Assembly: GCA_903871905.1 (NCBI GenBank)
Contig: CAIQIV010000137.1
Span: forward strand, 1 to 32,980
From: an uncultured Chloroflexota bacterium
Lineage (GTDB): Bacteria > Chloroflexota > Anaerolineae > Anaerolineales > UBA4823
Length of the DNA: 32,980 bases
Reading direction: 5' to 3'
The translations under genes were made by a program, and so were the position numbers. Under the pieces are notes generated by a model. It saw only the letters and a list, made by a program, of their open reading frames with translations, made no database searches and was not told where the DNA came from. This document shows positions 1 to 8,575 of this stretch, in pieces; the first letter of the stretch is position 1, and the number at the start of each line of letters is the position of its first letter.

Positions 1-62
1 ACAGCGAAAGGTATGCAGTTGGTAATACAGCAGCAAAATGGTGGCGCGCCGCCCGGCGCAGC

Positions 63-548
63 TCAGATCTTGCCCCAGCGATTTAGAATGCGTGCGTAGG
101 TCTGCTCCAGGGTTTCCGGCAGCACCCGGGTTTCAGAAATTGAGGACATGAAGTTGGTGTCGCCGCCCCAGCGGGGTACAATGTGCAGGTGGACGTGCTC
201 CGCGATGCCTGCCCCGGCAGCCTCACCGATGTTCATCCCCAGGTTAAATCCATCCGGGCGGTATTCTTCTCTCAGCGCCCGGACCACCCGCGAGGTCAGC
301 TCCATCATCTCCGCCCGGGTCTCCGCCTCCAGCAGTTCCAGGGATGGCTGGTGCTCATAGGGCACCACCATGCAGTGCCCGCTGGTGTAGGGAAAGCGGT
401 TCAGGATGACAAAGGCGCGCTCCCCGCGCACCGCAATCAGGTTGTCCGGCCCGTCCGGCTGCCGCATGAGCCGGCAGAAAACACAGTCTTTGACAGGCTC
501 AGAACTTTGGATATATGTCATACGCCACGGTGACCAGATATGCTGCAA
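63..548 (-). CDS. HIT-family nucleotide hydrolase/phosphorylase
   Basis: A 161-residue protein of the histidine-triad family, which cleaves or phosphorolyses nucleotide phosphates such as Ap4A or AMP conjugates in the cytoplasm. The triad is His118-Val-His120-Leu-His122, followed by IVPRW; His120 would be the nucleophile. A Cys22-x2-Cys25 pair near the N-terminus fits the zinc-binding subgroup. The opening IWSPWRMTYI is typical of the Ap4A-phosphorylase-like HIT branch. The start is a TTG at 548-546: GGAG lies 7 bases upstream on the minus strand, and the next in-frame ATG would remove the conserved WSPWR. A possible -10 (TACAAT, minus strand 590-585) sits in the intergenic region, with no good -35. 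It is divergent from xseA. The family call is secure; the exact substrate cannot be read from sequence. Confidence 0.93.
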   Translation of the reverse strand: MQHIWSPWRMTYIQSSEPVKDCVFCRLMRQPDGPDNLIAVRGERAFVILNRFPYTSGHCMVVPYEHQPSLELLEAETRAEMMELTSRVVRALREEYRPDGFNLGMNIGEAAGAGIAEHVHLHIVPRWGGDTNFMSSISETRVLPETLEQTYARILNRWGKI

Positions 549-646
549 AGGGTTTCTCCAGGTTGTTCAGCGCTAGCTAAACTAATTGTAGCAAAGAATC
601 TGCTTGCAGGGAATAGTTGACAGTCCAGCCGAAGAAGGGTATAAAA

Positions 647-1903
647 ATGCCGGAGAACAGCATGGCTCAATCATCCTTTTTTGATCTGGTAGCCTGGACG
701 GTTTCTGACCTGACACGCCGGGTGCAGCAGTTGATAGAAGGCGACCCCGGCTTGCGGAACATCTGGGTTCACGGGGAAGTATCTAATCTGCTGCGCCATA
801 CCTCCGGGCACGTGTATTTCACTTTGAAAGACGCCTCCAGCTCGGTGAAGTGTGTCATGTGGCGCAGCCAGGCCGCGCGCCAGGCCTATCTTCCCCAGAA
901 CGGGGAAGCGGTCCAGGTGCACGGCTATGTTGGCGTCTACCCGGTTTCCGGAGCTTACCAGTTGTACGCCGACCAGATCCTGCCGGCCGGGGAGGGCCAG
1001 CTCTTTCTGCAGTTCTTGCGGCTGAAGGAGCGCCTGGAGGCGGAAGGGCTGTTCTCCGAGGAGCGCAAGCGCCCCATTCCTCGCTGGCCGCAGTGCATCG
1101 GCATTGTCACCTCGCCGACCGGCGCCGCGCTGCGGGATATGGTTAAGACCATCCGCCGCCGCTATCCCCTGGCGCGGGTTGTCCTCTCTCCAGCCCAGGT
1201 CCAGGGAGACGAAGCGCCGGCCAGCATCGTGGCTGCCCTGCAGGCGCTCAACCGGGATGTCCAGCCGGACGTGATCCTGGTGGCGCGCGGCGGCGGGTCG
1301 ATCGAGGACCTGTGGGCTTTTAACGATGAAGGCGTGGCACGCGCCATCGCTGCTTCGGCGGCGCCGGTGATCAGCGGCGTGGGGCACGAGACAGATTTCA
1401 CTATCGCGGATTTCGTCAGCGACCTGCGCGCCCCTACCCCTACCGGCGCTGCCGAGCTGGCAACCCCGGACCGCTCCCAACTGCGCCCCGCCCTGGGCGA
1501 GCTGCAGCTGCGCCTGCTTCGCACCGGGAATGCCGCCGTCCAGCAGCGCCGTGGGGACCTGCTTCACCTGGAGCGCCGCCTGCTCCTGCGCTCCCCGCAA
1601 GCGTTAATCCTTGCCGGACGCCAGCACCTGGATGAGCTGGAGCGCCGGGCAATGTTCAGCCTGGCTTCCCATTTGCATCTCCAGCGCGCCAGGCTTGGCG
1701 GGCTGGAAATTAGTCTGGCAGCCCTCAGCCCGCTGGCTGTGCTGCAGCGGGGGTATGCTATTGTTACCAAAAAGGACGGGCGCCTGGTGCGCAGCATAGC
1801 CCAGCTCTTGCCCGGGGATGAAATCTTTGTCCGCCTGCCGGATGGCAGTTTTGCGGCTCAAGTATCTTTACTGCGGAGTACTCTCGATGACCAAGAACAT
1901 TGA
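647..1903 (+). CDS. xseA: Exodeoxyribonuclease VII large subunit
   Basis: Catalytic large subunit of exonuclease VII, which degrades single-stranded DNA from both ends to oligonucleotides together with XseB. An N-terminal OB-fold (about residues 15-110, with SGHVYFTLKD) precedes the nuclease domain, which shows IGIVTSPTGAALRDM, VARGGGSIEDLWAFND and GVGHETDFTIADFVSD. A coiled-coil region and the C-terminal LQRGYAIV segment follow. Length (418 residues) is normal. The ATG at 647 is chosen because AGAAGGG lies 7 bases upstream. A TTG at 617 has no ribosome-binding site; an ATG at 662, preceded by GGAG, is a close alternative. xseB starts inside its 3' end, so the two subunits are probably translationally coupled. 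Confidence 0.96.
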   Translation: MPENSMAQSSFFDLVAWTVSDLTRRVQQLIEGDPGLRNIWVHGEVSNLLRHTSGHVYFTLKDASSSVKCVMWRSQAARQAYLPQNGEAVQVHGYVGVYPVSGAYQLYADQILPAGEGQLFLQFLRLKERLEAEGLFSEERKRPIPRWPQCIGIVTSPTGAALRDMVKTIRRRYPLARVVLSPAQVQGDEAPASIVAALQALNRDVQPDVILVARGGGSIEDLWAFNDEGVARAIAASAAPVISGVGHETDFTIADFVSDLRAPTPTGAAELATPDRSQLRPALGELQLRLLRTGNAAVQQRRGDLLHLERRLLLRSPQALILAGRQHLDELERRAMFSLASHLHLQRARLGGLEISLAALSPLAVLQRGYAIVTKKDGRLVRSIAQLLPGDEIFVRLPDGSFAAQVSLLRSTLDDQEH

Positions 1904-2135
1904 TCAGCAGTCCTGGCAGCCGGTTGAGCGGCTGCGCTATGACCAGGCCCTGGCCGAGCTGGAAAAAATTATCCAGGATCTTGAGGTGGAGGAGCTTTCT
2001 CTTGAGGATGCCCTGGCGCTCTTTGAGCGCGGCCAGCTTCTGGTGGGTCGTTGCAACGCGCTGTTAGAACAGGCCGAGGTGAAGGTCCAATCGCTGTCTG
2101 GGGGGCAGGTGGCTGATTTGGAGCTTCCAGAATAA
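1887..2135 (+). CDS. xseB: Exodeoxyribonuclease VII small subunit
   Basis: An 82-residue helical protein that binds the XseA coiled coil to form the active exonuclease VII complex. It shows the family pattern: Tyr then ALAELEKIIQDLE, the ALALFERGQLL segment with the invariant FE-x-G, then Cys and AEVKVQ. The start is the ATG at 1887, with GGAG 8 bases upstream inside the xseA 3' end; upstream in-frame starts would add unrelated residues. It overlaps xseA by 17 bases, and its TAA stop shares a base with the next ATG (TAATG). Confidence 0.95.
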   Translation: MTKNIDQQSWQPVERLRYDQALAELEKIIQDLEVEELSLEDALALFERGQLLVGRCNALLEQAEVKVQSLSGGQVADLELPE

Positions 2136-2593
2136 TGTATGACGGCCTGAAAGCTTTCTTCAGCAACCCGGTGCTGATCCCTGCCGTGATCGCCTGGACG
2201 ATCGCCCAGGTGGGCAAGGTGCCGATCGAATACATCCAGACCCGGCGTTGGAACTGGGCGCTGCTCTTCCAGGCTGGTGGGATGCCCAGCTCTCATTCAG
2301 CCCTGGTGACGGCCACGGCGCACGCCGCCGGCTTGCATTATGGGTTTAATTCGGGTGTATTTGCGGTTGCCTGCGTCCTGACCATCGTGGTGATGTATGA
2401 CGCCACCGGCATCCGCCGCCAGGCCGGCAAACATGCCGAGATCATCAACGCCATGATCAATGACCTGGCCAGCGGCCACCCACTGAAGGAAGAGCAGCTT
2501 CGCGAGGTCCTGGGTCACACACCCATGCAGGCATTCTCTGGATTTGTGCTGGGCATCGTCATTGCCCAAATCACCTGGAGCCTGTGGGGCTAG
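2135..2593 (+). CDS. Divergent PAP2 family membrane protein (DUF212, YuiD-like)
   Basis: A 152-residue protein of the divergent PAP2 (acid phosphatase/vanadium-haloperoxidase-related) family, normally about 150 residues. The diagnostic segment GGMPSSHSA is at 48-56, with His54 and Ser53 as the remnant phosphatase motif, and YDATGIRRQAGKHAEIIN follows at 88-105. Hydrophobic segments near residues 11-26, 74-88 and the C-terminus indicate membrane insertion. The family is related to lipid phosphate phosphatases but its own activity is not established. The ATG overlaps the xseB stop by one base, so it is co-transcribed and probably coupled. Confidence 0.9.
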   Translation: MYDGLKAFFSNPVLIPAVIAWTIAQVGKVPIEYIQTRRWNWALLFQAGGMPSSHSALVTATAHAAGLHYGFNSGVFAVACVLTIVVMYDATGIRRQAGKHAEIINAMINDLASGHPLKEEQLREVLGHTPMQAFSGFVLGIVIAQITWSLWG

Positions 2594-2597
2594 GCTT

Positions 2598-4412
2598 ATG
2601 TTTGGCCTGCGCCCTGCCAGGCGGCCATTTCCCCCCTTAGAAAAGCTCCCCCCGCCCTCCATGGGGGAAATCCGCCGCCTGCTGCGGCTGCTCAAACCTT
2701 ACCCGGGCAGGATGGCCATCGCCGTGATCGCCCTGGTGTTTGGTTCCCTGCTGGGCCTGGTATTCCCCTGGGTCATGCAAAACCTGGTGGACACCGTGCT
2801 GCAGCAGGGGGACATGGCTGAGCTGAACCGCATTACCCTTTCGCTGCTGGTGATCTTCCTGGTGCGCGCTATTTTCTACTATTTCCAGGTCTACTCCCTT
2901 TCCTACGTGGGCGAACGCCTGGTGGTGGACCTGCGCACCCAATTGTATGCGCACCTGCACGCCCTCAGCCTGCGCTACTTCACCGACCGGCGGGTGGGAG
3001 AGATTGTCTCCCGCCTGTCATCCGATGTCACCCTGGTGCGCAGCGCCCTGACCAACAATGTGGCCACCGTGCTCAGCCAGGCGCTGACCTTCATCGGTTC
3101 CCTGGCGTTGATGTTGGTGTTGAATTGGCGCCTTACTCTGTTTATCCTGGTGCTGGCGCCGTTGGTTGCCGCCTCTGCAGCCTTCTTTGGCGCTCGCTTG
3201 CGGCGGATATCCACCCATGTCCAGGACGAGCTGGCAGACAGCACCGCACTGGCGGAAGAGGCGCTGTCGGGGGTGCGCGTGGTCAAAGCCTTTGGCCGCG
3301 AGCCGTTTGAGGTCGAGCGTTATGCCAGCCAGGTGGAGCGAACTTTTACCGCCACGATGAAGATGGCTGTGCTGCGTTCAGCCTTCGGCCCTCTGGTCAC
3401 CTTCCTGGCTTTTGGCAGCCTGGCTGGCATCCTATGGTTCGGCGGGCGGGAGGTGCTGGCCGGGCGCCTGTCCGGAGGGGCCCTGATAGCTTTCCTGGTA
3501 TATGGCGTCAACATCACTGCCTCCGTGGGCGCCTTCACCGGTCTATACACCCAGCTCCAGGAGGCGGTCGGCGCCACCCGGCGCATCTTTGAGATGCTGG
3601 ATGAGCAGCCCGAGATTGCCGATGCCCCCGGCGCGCAGCCCCTGCCAGCGGTTGAGGGGCGCATTTCCTTCAAGGATGTTTCCTTCGCTTATCCTGGGGC
3701 GAAGCATGTGCTGCACCACATCAGCCTGGAGATCCAGCCGGGCGAGGTGCTGGCTCTGGTTGGCCCGTCGGGCGCTGGCAAATCCACCTTGTTCAACCTG
3801 GTGCCGCGTTTCTACGACCCGTTGGACGGTGCTGTGCTGCTGGAAAACCATGACTTGCGCCAGGTCAGCCTGGTTTCCCTGCGAGACCAGGTAGGTATTG
3901 TGCCGCAGGAGACGCACCTCTTCTCGGGGACCGTGCTTGATAATATTCGCTACGGGCGCCTGGAGGCCAGCGACCCCGAGCTGCAGGAAGCCGCGCGGGC
4001 GGCCAATGCGGATGAGTTCATTCAGCGTCTCCCTCAGGGTTATCAGACCCTGGTGGGAGAGCGCGGTGTCAAGCTTTCCGGTGGGCAGCGCCAGCGTATC
4101 GCCATTGCCCGCGCCATCTTGAAGAACCCGCGCATCCTGCTTTTGGATGAAGCAACATCCAGCCTGGATTCAGAATCCGAAGGCCTGGTTCAGGAAGCCC
4201 TGGGGCGCCTGATGCGCACTCGCACCACGTTGATCATCGCCCACCGCCTGTCCACTGTGCATCAGGCGGCCCGCATCGCCGTGTTGGATGCGGGCCACCT
4301 GGTGGAGCTGGGCAGCCACGAGGAGTTAATGGCCCTGGACGGCCTGTACGCCCGCCTGTACCGCCTGCAATTGCGCCAGCCGGGTATGGAGATCGAGAAT
4401 ATTAGGATATAA
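2598..4412 (+). CDS. ABC-type exporter half-transporter (MsbA/BmrA-like)
   Basis: A 604-residue ABC half-transporter with fused membrane and ATPase domains, expected to work as a dimer exporting a lipid, drug or peptide. About six transmembrane helices occupy residues 30-310, including GERLVVDLRTQLYAHLHALS, typical of type IV exporters. The nucleotide-binding domain has Walker A GPSGAGKST (389-397), signature LSGGQRQ (493-499), Walker B ILLLDEA with Asp517 and catalytic Glu518, and the switch His549. The start is the ATG at 2598, five bases after the previous stop; the longer frame from 2544 overlaps that gene, and the ATG at 2661 lacks a ribosome-binding site. Substrate cannot be assigned; no peptidase or accessory domain is present. 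Confidence 0.94.
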   Translation: MFGLRPARRPFPPLEKLPPPSMGEIRRLLRLLKPYPGRMAIAVIALVFGSLLGLVFPWVMQNLVDTVLQQGDMAELNRITLSLLVIFLVRAIFYYFQVYSLSYVGERLVVDLRTQLYAHLHALSLRYFTDRRVGEIVSRLSSDVTLVRSALTNNVATVLSQALTFIGSLALMLVLNWRLTLFILVLAPLVAASAAFFGARLRRISTHVQDELADSTALAEEALSGVRVVKAFGREPFEVERYASQVERTFTATMKMAVLRSAFGPLVTFLAFGSLAGILWFGGREVLAGRLSGGALIAFLVYGVNITASVGAFTGLYTQLQEAVGATRRIFEMLDEQPEIADAPGAQPLPAVEGRISFKDVSFAYPGAKHVLHHISLEIQPGEVLALVGPSGAGKSTLFNLVPRFYDPLDGAVLLENHDLRQVSLVSLRDQVGIVPQETHLFSGTVLDNIRYGRLEASDPELQEAARAANADEFIQRLPQGYQTLVGERGVKLSGGQRQRIAIARAILKNPRILLLDEATSSLDSESEGLVQEALGRLMRTRTTLIIAHRLSTVHQAARIAVLDAGHLVELGSHEELMALDGLYARLYRLQLRQPGMEIENIRI

Positions 4413-4419
4413 TTTGCTT

Positions 4420-5268
4420 ATGCAACCTTTAGCCAAGCTTGAACCTGTAGATTATCTGGTAATCGGTCACTTGACGGTAGATGTGACACCTGATGGCCTG
4501 CGTCTGGGTGGCACTGCGACCTACGCCTCCCTTGCTGCCCGCGCCCTGGGCCAGCGTGTCGGTGTGGTGACCTCCTGGGCGGGAAACCTGCCTCTCGATC
4601 CGCTGGACGGCATTGCCATCTCGAACTTCCCCTCCGATGTCAGCACAACGTTTGAGAACATCGAAACCCCCAATGGGCGGGTTCAGATGCTCCACCATGT
4701 GGCTTCGCGCCTGGAGTTTTATCAGGTGCCCGAAGTATGGCGCAAGACGCCTATTGTCCACCTGGGCCCGCTGGCTCAAGAGGTGGACCCCACGCTGGCG
4801 CGCAGCTTCCCGGACTCAATGGTTTGCGTGACTCCCCAGGGATGGCTGCGAGCCTGGCACGGCGATGGGCGCGTCTATCCTACCGAGTGGCCGGAAGCTG
4901 CTTACGTCCTGCCCTATGCCTCGGCAGCGGTGATCAGCTGCGAAGATGTGCGCGGCTGCGAGGGCTGCATCGAAGAAATGGCCGCCTCTTGCCACATCCT
5001 GGCGGTTACCGAAGGGCGCAATGGTTCTTACATGTATTGGAATGGAGATGTGCGCCGCTTCCGCGCCCTGGATGTGAACGAGGTTGACCCGGTGGGTGCC
5101 GGCGACATCTATGCTGCGGCTTTCTTCACCCGCCTGCAAGCCACGCGTGATCCCTGGGAGGCGGCGCGCTTTGCCACCCTGCTTGCCTCCTATTCGGTCA
5201 CCCGCTACCGGCTGGAGGGCATCCCCACGCAGGAAGAAATCGAATCCTGCAAGGTGGAAGTTTTCTAG
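4420..5268 (+). CDS. PfkB-family carbohydrate/nucleoside kinase
   Basis: A 282-residue ribokinase-like protein that would phosphorylate a sugar, nucleoside or related alcohol with ATP. The N-terminus has GHLTVDVTPDG followed by LGGTATYAS, matching the substrate-side glycines of PfkB proteins. The C-terminal ATP/anion-hole motif is DPVGAGD, with Gly226-Ala-Gly228 and catalytic base Asp229. The substrate cannot be inferred from these residues. The start is the ATG at 4420, eight bases after the ABC gene stop; a TTG two codons earlier is less likely. The Shine-Dalgarno is weak (AGGAT, about 12 bases away). A TATAAT at 4408-4413 lies immediately before the ATG but has no -35. Confidence 0.87.
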   Translation: MQPLAKLEPVDYLVIGHLTVDVTPDGLRLGGTATYASLAARALGQRVGVVTSWAGNLPLDPLDGIAISNFPSDVSTTFENIETPNGRVQMLHHVASRLEFYQVPEVWRKTPIVHLGPLAQEVDPTLARSFPDSMVCVTPQGWLRAWHGDGRVYPTEWPEAAYVLPYASAAVISCEDVRGCEGCIEEMAASCHILAVTEGRNGSYMYWNGDVRRFRALDVNEVDPVGAGDIYAAAFFTRLQATRDPWEAARFATLLASYSVTRYRLEGIPTQEEIESCKVEVF

Positions 5269-5288
5269 AAATTGTCTCAAGGATTGAA

Positions 5289-6083
5289 ATGACTCGGGTG
5301 TATACGGTCGTCAACCAGAAGGGCGGTGTAGGCAAGACTACCACCGTAATCAACCTGGGATCATACCTGGCCTATTACGGCCAGCGCGTTTTGTTGGTGG
5401 ACCTGGACCCCCAGGCCAATGCAACTGCCTGCCTGAACATTGATCGCCGCACCCTGAAAGGTGGAACCTACGAGGTGCTGATCGGCTCCGGCCAGGCGGC
5501 TGTTCTGATCCTGCACAACCCCCGGCTCAAGCTGTCGATCCTGCCCTCCACTGCTTCCCTGGCGGGCGGCGAGGTGGAGCTGGTGCCCGAGCTGGCGCGC
5601 GAAAGCCGCCTGAAGCGCGGCCTGGAGCCGGTCATTGAGCGCTTCGATTACGTCCTGGTTGACTGCCCGCCGTCGTTGGGCTTGCTCACCCTGAACGGCC
5701 TGGTTGCCGCCCGGGATGGTGTGCTGATCCCGGTGCAGTGCGAATACCTGTCCCTGGAGGGCCTGAGCCAGCTAACCTACACCCTGAACCGGGTGCGCAG
5801 CGCTCTTTTCCCTGAGTTGAAGGTGCGCGGCGTGGTGTTGACCATGTATGATGGGCGCACCAACCTGTCAGCGGATGTGGTGCGCGATGTGCGTAAATAT
5901 TTTCCCAGCCAGGTTTTCCAGGCGGTGATTCCCCGTTCGGTGCGCCTGGCGGAAGCCCCCTCTCACGGCCAGCCGATCTCGGTCTTTGCCCCGGCGTCCA
6001 ACGGCGCCCAGGCTTATGCCGCCCTGGCGCGCGAGCTGCTTGAGGGGGATGGTATCAGCATCCCGGCTATCCAGGGGGTGTGA
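5289..6083 (+). CDS. parA: Chromosome-partitioning ATPase ParA (Soj-like)
   Basis: A 264-residue ParA/Soj ATPase that, with ParB, segregates the replicated origin region by binding DNA non-specifically in the ATP-bound dimer state. The deviant Walker A motif is KGGVGKTTT (11-19), with signature Lys11 and catalytic Lys16. VDLDPQANAT supplies the Walker A' aspartates and DYVLVDCPPSLG the Walker B. The short N-terminus lacks a helix-turn-helix, so it is the chromosomal type rather than a plasmid ParA with a regulatory domain. AAGGA six to seven bases upstream fixes the ATG. parB starts on its stop codon (TGATG). Confidence 0.95.
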   Translation: MTRVYTVVNQKGGVGKTTTVINLGSYLAYYGQRVLLVDLDPQANATACLNIDRRTLKGGTYEVLIGSGQAAVLILHNPRLKLSILPSTASLAGGEVELVPELARESRLKRGLEPVIERFDYVLVDCPPSLGLLTLNGLVAARDGVLIPVQCEYLSLEGLSQLTYTLNRVRSALFPELKVRGVVLTMYDGRTNLSADVVRDVRKYFPSQVFQAVIPRSVRLAEAPSHGQPISVFAPASNGAQAYAALARELLEGDGISIPAIQGV

Positions 6084-6943
6084 TGGCGCGGCGTTCTGGC
6101 CTTGGGCGTGGGTTGGATGCTCTTATTCCCGGGGGTGAGCCGTCTCCCCAGGGCGGGGTGCTGCAGATCCCCCTGGAACAGGTGCTCCCAAACCCGCGCC
6201 AGCCGCGTACCCATTTTGACCAAAGTGAGTTGCATGACCTGGCTGAATCCATCCGCCAGCACGGGGTGATCCAGCCCTTGATTGTCTCCATGGGCGAGCT
6301 GCCCGACACCTATATCCTCATCGCCGGTGAGCGCCGCCTGCTGGCCGCCCGCCAGGCTGGCCTGGATCATGTCCCGGCGTTGCTGCGCGAAGCCAGCGAC
6401 CAGCAGCGGCTGGAGATGGCTCTGGTGGAAAACGTGCAGCGCGCCGACCTGGGTCCACTGGAAGCAGCCGAGGCTTATCGCCAGTTGGTGGATGAGTTCG
6501 GCCTCTCTCATGAGCAGATTGCTGAACGCGTCGGCAGGAGCCGGGTCTCGGTGACCAATACCCTGCGCTTGCTCAAGCTGCCGGCGGATGTGCGCCAGGC
6601 CCTGGCCGAGCGGGCGCTGAGTGAAGGGCATGCGCGTGCCCTGCTGGCGCTGCCCACTGCTGCCGCCCAATCCGCTGCCATGCAGACCATCCTGCGCCAG
6701 GGATTAAATGTGCGCCAGGCCGAAGACCTGGTGCGCCGCTTGTCAGGCCAGAAACCCGAGCGCCCCCCGCAGCCCCCGCTGCAGCCGGAGATCGTAGCCC
6801 TGGAAGATCGCCTGCGTTCCGGGCTGGGCACAAAAGTGAAAGTCAACCGTCGTGGGACCCAGGGTACCCTGGTCATCCACTATTTCGATGATGAACAACT
6901 GAACGCCCTGGTCACCCGCATCCTGGGTGAGATGGAGTTCTAA
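6083..6943 (+). CDS. parB: Chromosome-partitioning protein ParB
   Basis: A 286-residue ParB/Spo0J CTPase clamp that binds parS sites and recruits ParA and condensin. The N-terminal opening SGLGRGLDALIP is characteristic and likely contacts ParA. NPRQPR (37-42) and the CTP-binding GERRLLAA (82-89) lie in the ParB/Srx domain. ENVQRADLGPLEAAEAY follows, then the parS-binding helix-turn-helix near 141-165 (EQIAERVGRSRVSVTN) and a C-terminal dimerisation domain. The ATG at 6083 shares a base with the parA stop, and GGGGG lies just upstream. I saw no parS palindrome in the window, so its target is elsewhere or diverged. Confidence 0.95.
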   Translation: MARRSGLGRGLDALIPGGEPSPQGGVLQIPLEQVLPNPRQPRTHFDQSELHDLAESIRQHGVIQPLIVSMGELPDTYILIAGERRLLAARQAGLDHVPALLREASDQQRLEMALVENVQRADLGPLEAAEAYRQLVDEFGLSHEQIAERVGRSRVSVTNTLRLLKLPADVRQALAERALSEGHARALLALPTAAAQSAAMQTILRQGLNVRQAEDLVRRLSGQKPERPPQPPLQPEIVALEDRLRSGLGTKVKVNRRGTQGTLVIHYFDDEQLNALVTRILGEMEF

Positions 6944-6946
6944 CGG

Positions 6947-8524
6947 ATGGACGAAATGTTGATCCTGGATAATGCGAAAATCTATACGCTGGATACGTCC
7001 AGCCCGCTGCTGACCGCCCTCCACATCCAGGGAGGGCGGGTGGTTTCTCCTCATATCACCCCGTCTGCGCCTCAGATGCGCCTGGACCTGGGAGGGCGTA
7101 CGGTGCTGCCCGGCCTGGTAGATGCCCACCTGCACCTGGAGCAGTATGCCCTGTTCTTGCAGAAAGTGGACTGCGAGACCAGCACGCGCCAGGAGTGCCT
7201 GGATCGTGTGGCTGCCCGGGCGCAGCAGCTCCCACCGGGTGATTGGCTGCTGGGCCACGGCTGGAACCAGAACTCCTGGGCGGAAGGCTTTGGCGACCCA
7301 CGCGACCTGGATCGTATTGCCCCCGGGTGCCCGGTCTATCTCACCGCCAAGTCACTGCACGCCGCATGGGCAAACAGCGCCGCCCTGCGCCTGGCAAACA
7401 TCACTGCTGCCACACCCGATCCCCCGGGCGGCAGGCTCAGCCGGGACGCCTCGGGAGCCCCAACAGGCATTCTCTACGAGAGCGCCATGGGTTTGGTCGA
7501 GTCCATCCTGCCCGAGCCCACGCTGGAGCAGGTTAGCCGGGCGGTGCTCCAGACCCAGTCCCGCCTGTGGGAGTACGGCCTGACCGGGGTGCACGATTTT
7601 GACCAGCGGCGCAGCTTCGCTGCCCTGCAGCTTCTGCACCAGGCGGGTGCGCTGCGCCTGCGCGTGGTGAAAAGCCTCCCTCTCGAGCTTCTGCCGCACG
7701 CCGCCGCCCTGGGGCTGCGCAGTGGTTTTGGCGACGATTTCCTGCGCATCGGTTCGGTGAAGACCTTTGCCGATGGCGCCCTGGGGCCGCAAACCGCAGC
7801 CATGCTGCAGCCCTACCAGGGCTCGGATGCGGAGCGCGGCATGCTGCTCATGGACGCCGAGGAGCTGTTTGAGCACGGGCGCCAGGCGGCTGAGTGCGGT
7901 CTCAGCCTGGCGGTGCATGCCATCGGCGACCGCGCCAACCACGAGGTGCTCAACGCCTTCAGCCAGCTGCGTAAGCTGGAGGCTGACCAGAAGCTGCCTC
8001 ACCTGCGCCACCGCATCGAGCACGTTCAACTGCTCCACCCGGATGATGCCGGGCGCCTGGCGCAGCTCGGGGTGATTGCTTCCATGCAGCCCATTCATGC
8101 TGCCTCGGATATGCACATGGCTGACCGCTACTGGGGCGAGCGTTCTGCCCTCGCTTATGCCTGGCGCACCCAGCTCGAGCACGGCGCCTGGTTGGCCTTC
8201 GGCTCAGATGCCCCAGTCGAATCGCCCAATCCTTTCTGGGGCCTGCACGCCGCCGTCACCCGCCGCCTGCCGGATGGCGCCCCTGGGCCGGATGGTTGGT
8301 ATCCGCAGCAGCGCCTGGCTTTGGAAGAGGCCTGGAAGGCTTACACCATCGGTGCAGCTTATGCCGCCGGCATGGAAAACCGCCTGGGGCGCCTGTCCCC
8401 CGGTTACCTGGCTGACCTGGTCGTCCTGGACGACGATCCATTCCTGCTGCCTGCCATGGAACTGCGCCGCCTGCAGCCCGCCGGGACCATGGTCGGTGGG
8501 GAGTGGGTGTACCGCAGCTTCTAG
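6947..8524 (+). CDS. Amidohydrolase family 3 metal-dependent hydrolase (YtcJ-like)
   Basis: A 525-residue amidohydrolase-superfamily enzyme that would hydrolyse an amide or related C-N bond with a metal-activated water. The TIM-barrel ligands are visible: His61 and His63 in VDAHLHLE, a conserved [12 protein letters not shown] segment, His324 in VHAIGD, His359 in RIEHVQ and catalytic Asp421 in FGSDAPVE. The C-terminal [17 protein letters not shown] closes the small beta domain. Length fits the YtcJ/AepA-like branch (about 520-560). Substrate is unknown. It starts three bases after the parB stop, with GGAG 8 bases upstream, and is the last gene before the 8540-8575 terminator. Confidence 0.9.
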   Translation: MDEMLILDNAKIYTLDTSSPLLTALHIQGGRVVSPHITPSAPQMRLDLGGRTVLPGLVDAHLHLEQYALFLQKVDCETSTRQECLDRVAARAQQLPPGDWLLGHGWNQNSWAEGFGDPRDLDRIAPGCPVYLTAKSLHAAWANSAALRLANITAATPDPPGGRLSRDASGAPTGILYESAMGLVESILPEPTLEQVSRAVLQTQSRLWEYGLTGVHDFDQRRSFAALQLLHQAGALRLRVVKSLPLELLPHAAALGLRSGFGDDFLRIGSVKTFADGALGPQTAAMLQPYQGSDAERGMLLMDAEELFEHGRQAAECGLSLAVHAIGDRANHEVLNAFSQLRKLEADQKLPHLRHRIEHVQLLHPDDAGRLAQLGVIASMQPIHAASDMHMADRYWGERSALAYAWRTQLEHGAWLAFGSDAPVESPNPFWGLHAAVTRRLPDGAPGPDGWYPQQRLALEEAWKAYTIGAAYAAGMENRLGRLSPGYLADLVVLDDDPFLLPAMELRRLQPAGTMVGGEWVYRSF

Positions 8525-8539
8525 CCGGGGAACCTGGAT

Positions 8540-8575
8540 AAAAAAGAACGGGCCTGCAGCGGCCCGTTCTTTTTT
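8540..8575. terminator. Bidirectional Rho-independent terminator
   Basis: Perfect hairpin between convergent genes: arm 8540-8554 (six A then GAACGGGCC) pairs with 8561-8575 (GGCCCGTTC then six T) around a six-base loop. The A and T runs give a U-tract on both strands, so it can end the xseA-to-amidohydrolase transcript and the sortase transcript. The sortase TAA stop lies inside the T run. Confidence 0.93.

Noticed and set aside
1-62. Possible 3' neighbour of the HIT gene on the minus strand with a hydrophobic frame
   Set aside because: Only about 20 codons fall in the window and no ATG, GTG or TTG with a ribosome-binding site is visible, so no gene can be supported.
671-1600. 309-codon antisense open frame opposite xseA
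   Set aside because: It is a shadow of a well-conserved GC-rich gene; its translation is low-complexity Gln/Gly/Arg with no recognisable domain.
4408-4413. TATAAT just before the PfkB kinase gene, suggesting a leaderless internal promoter
   Set aside because: No -35 and no TGn extension; it overlaps the ABC gene stop codon and can arise by chance. The genes fit one operon.
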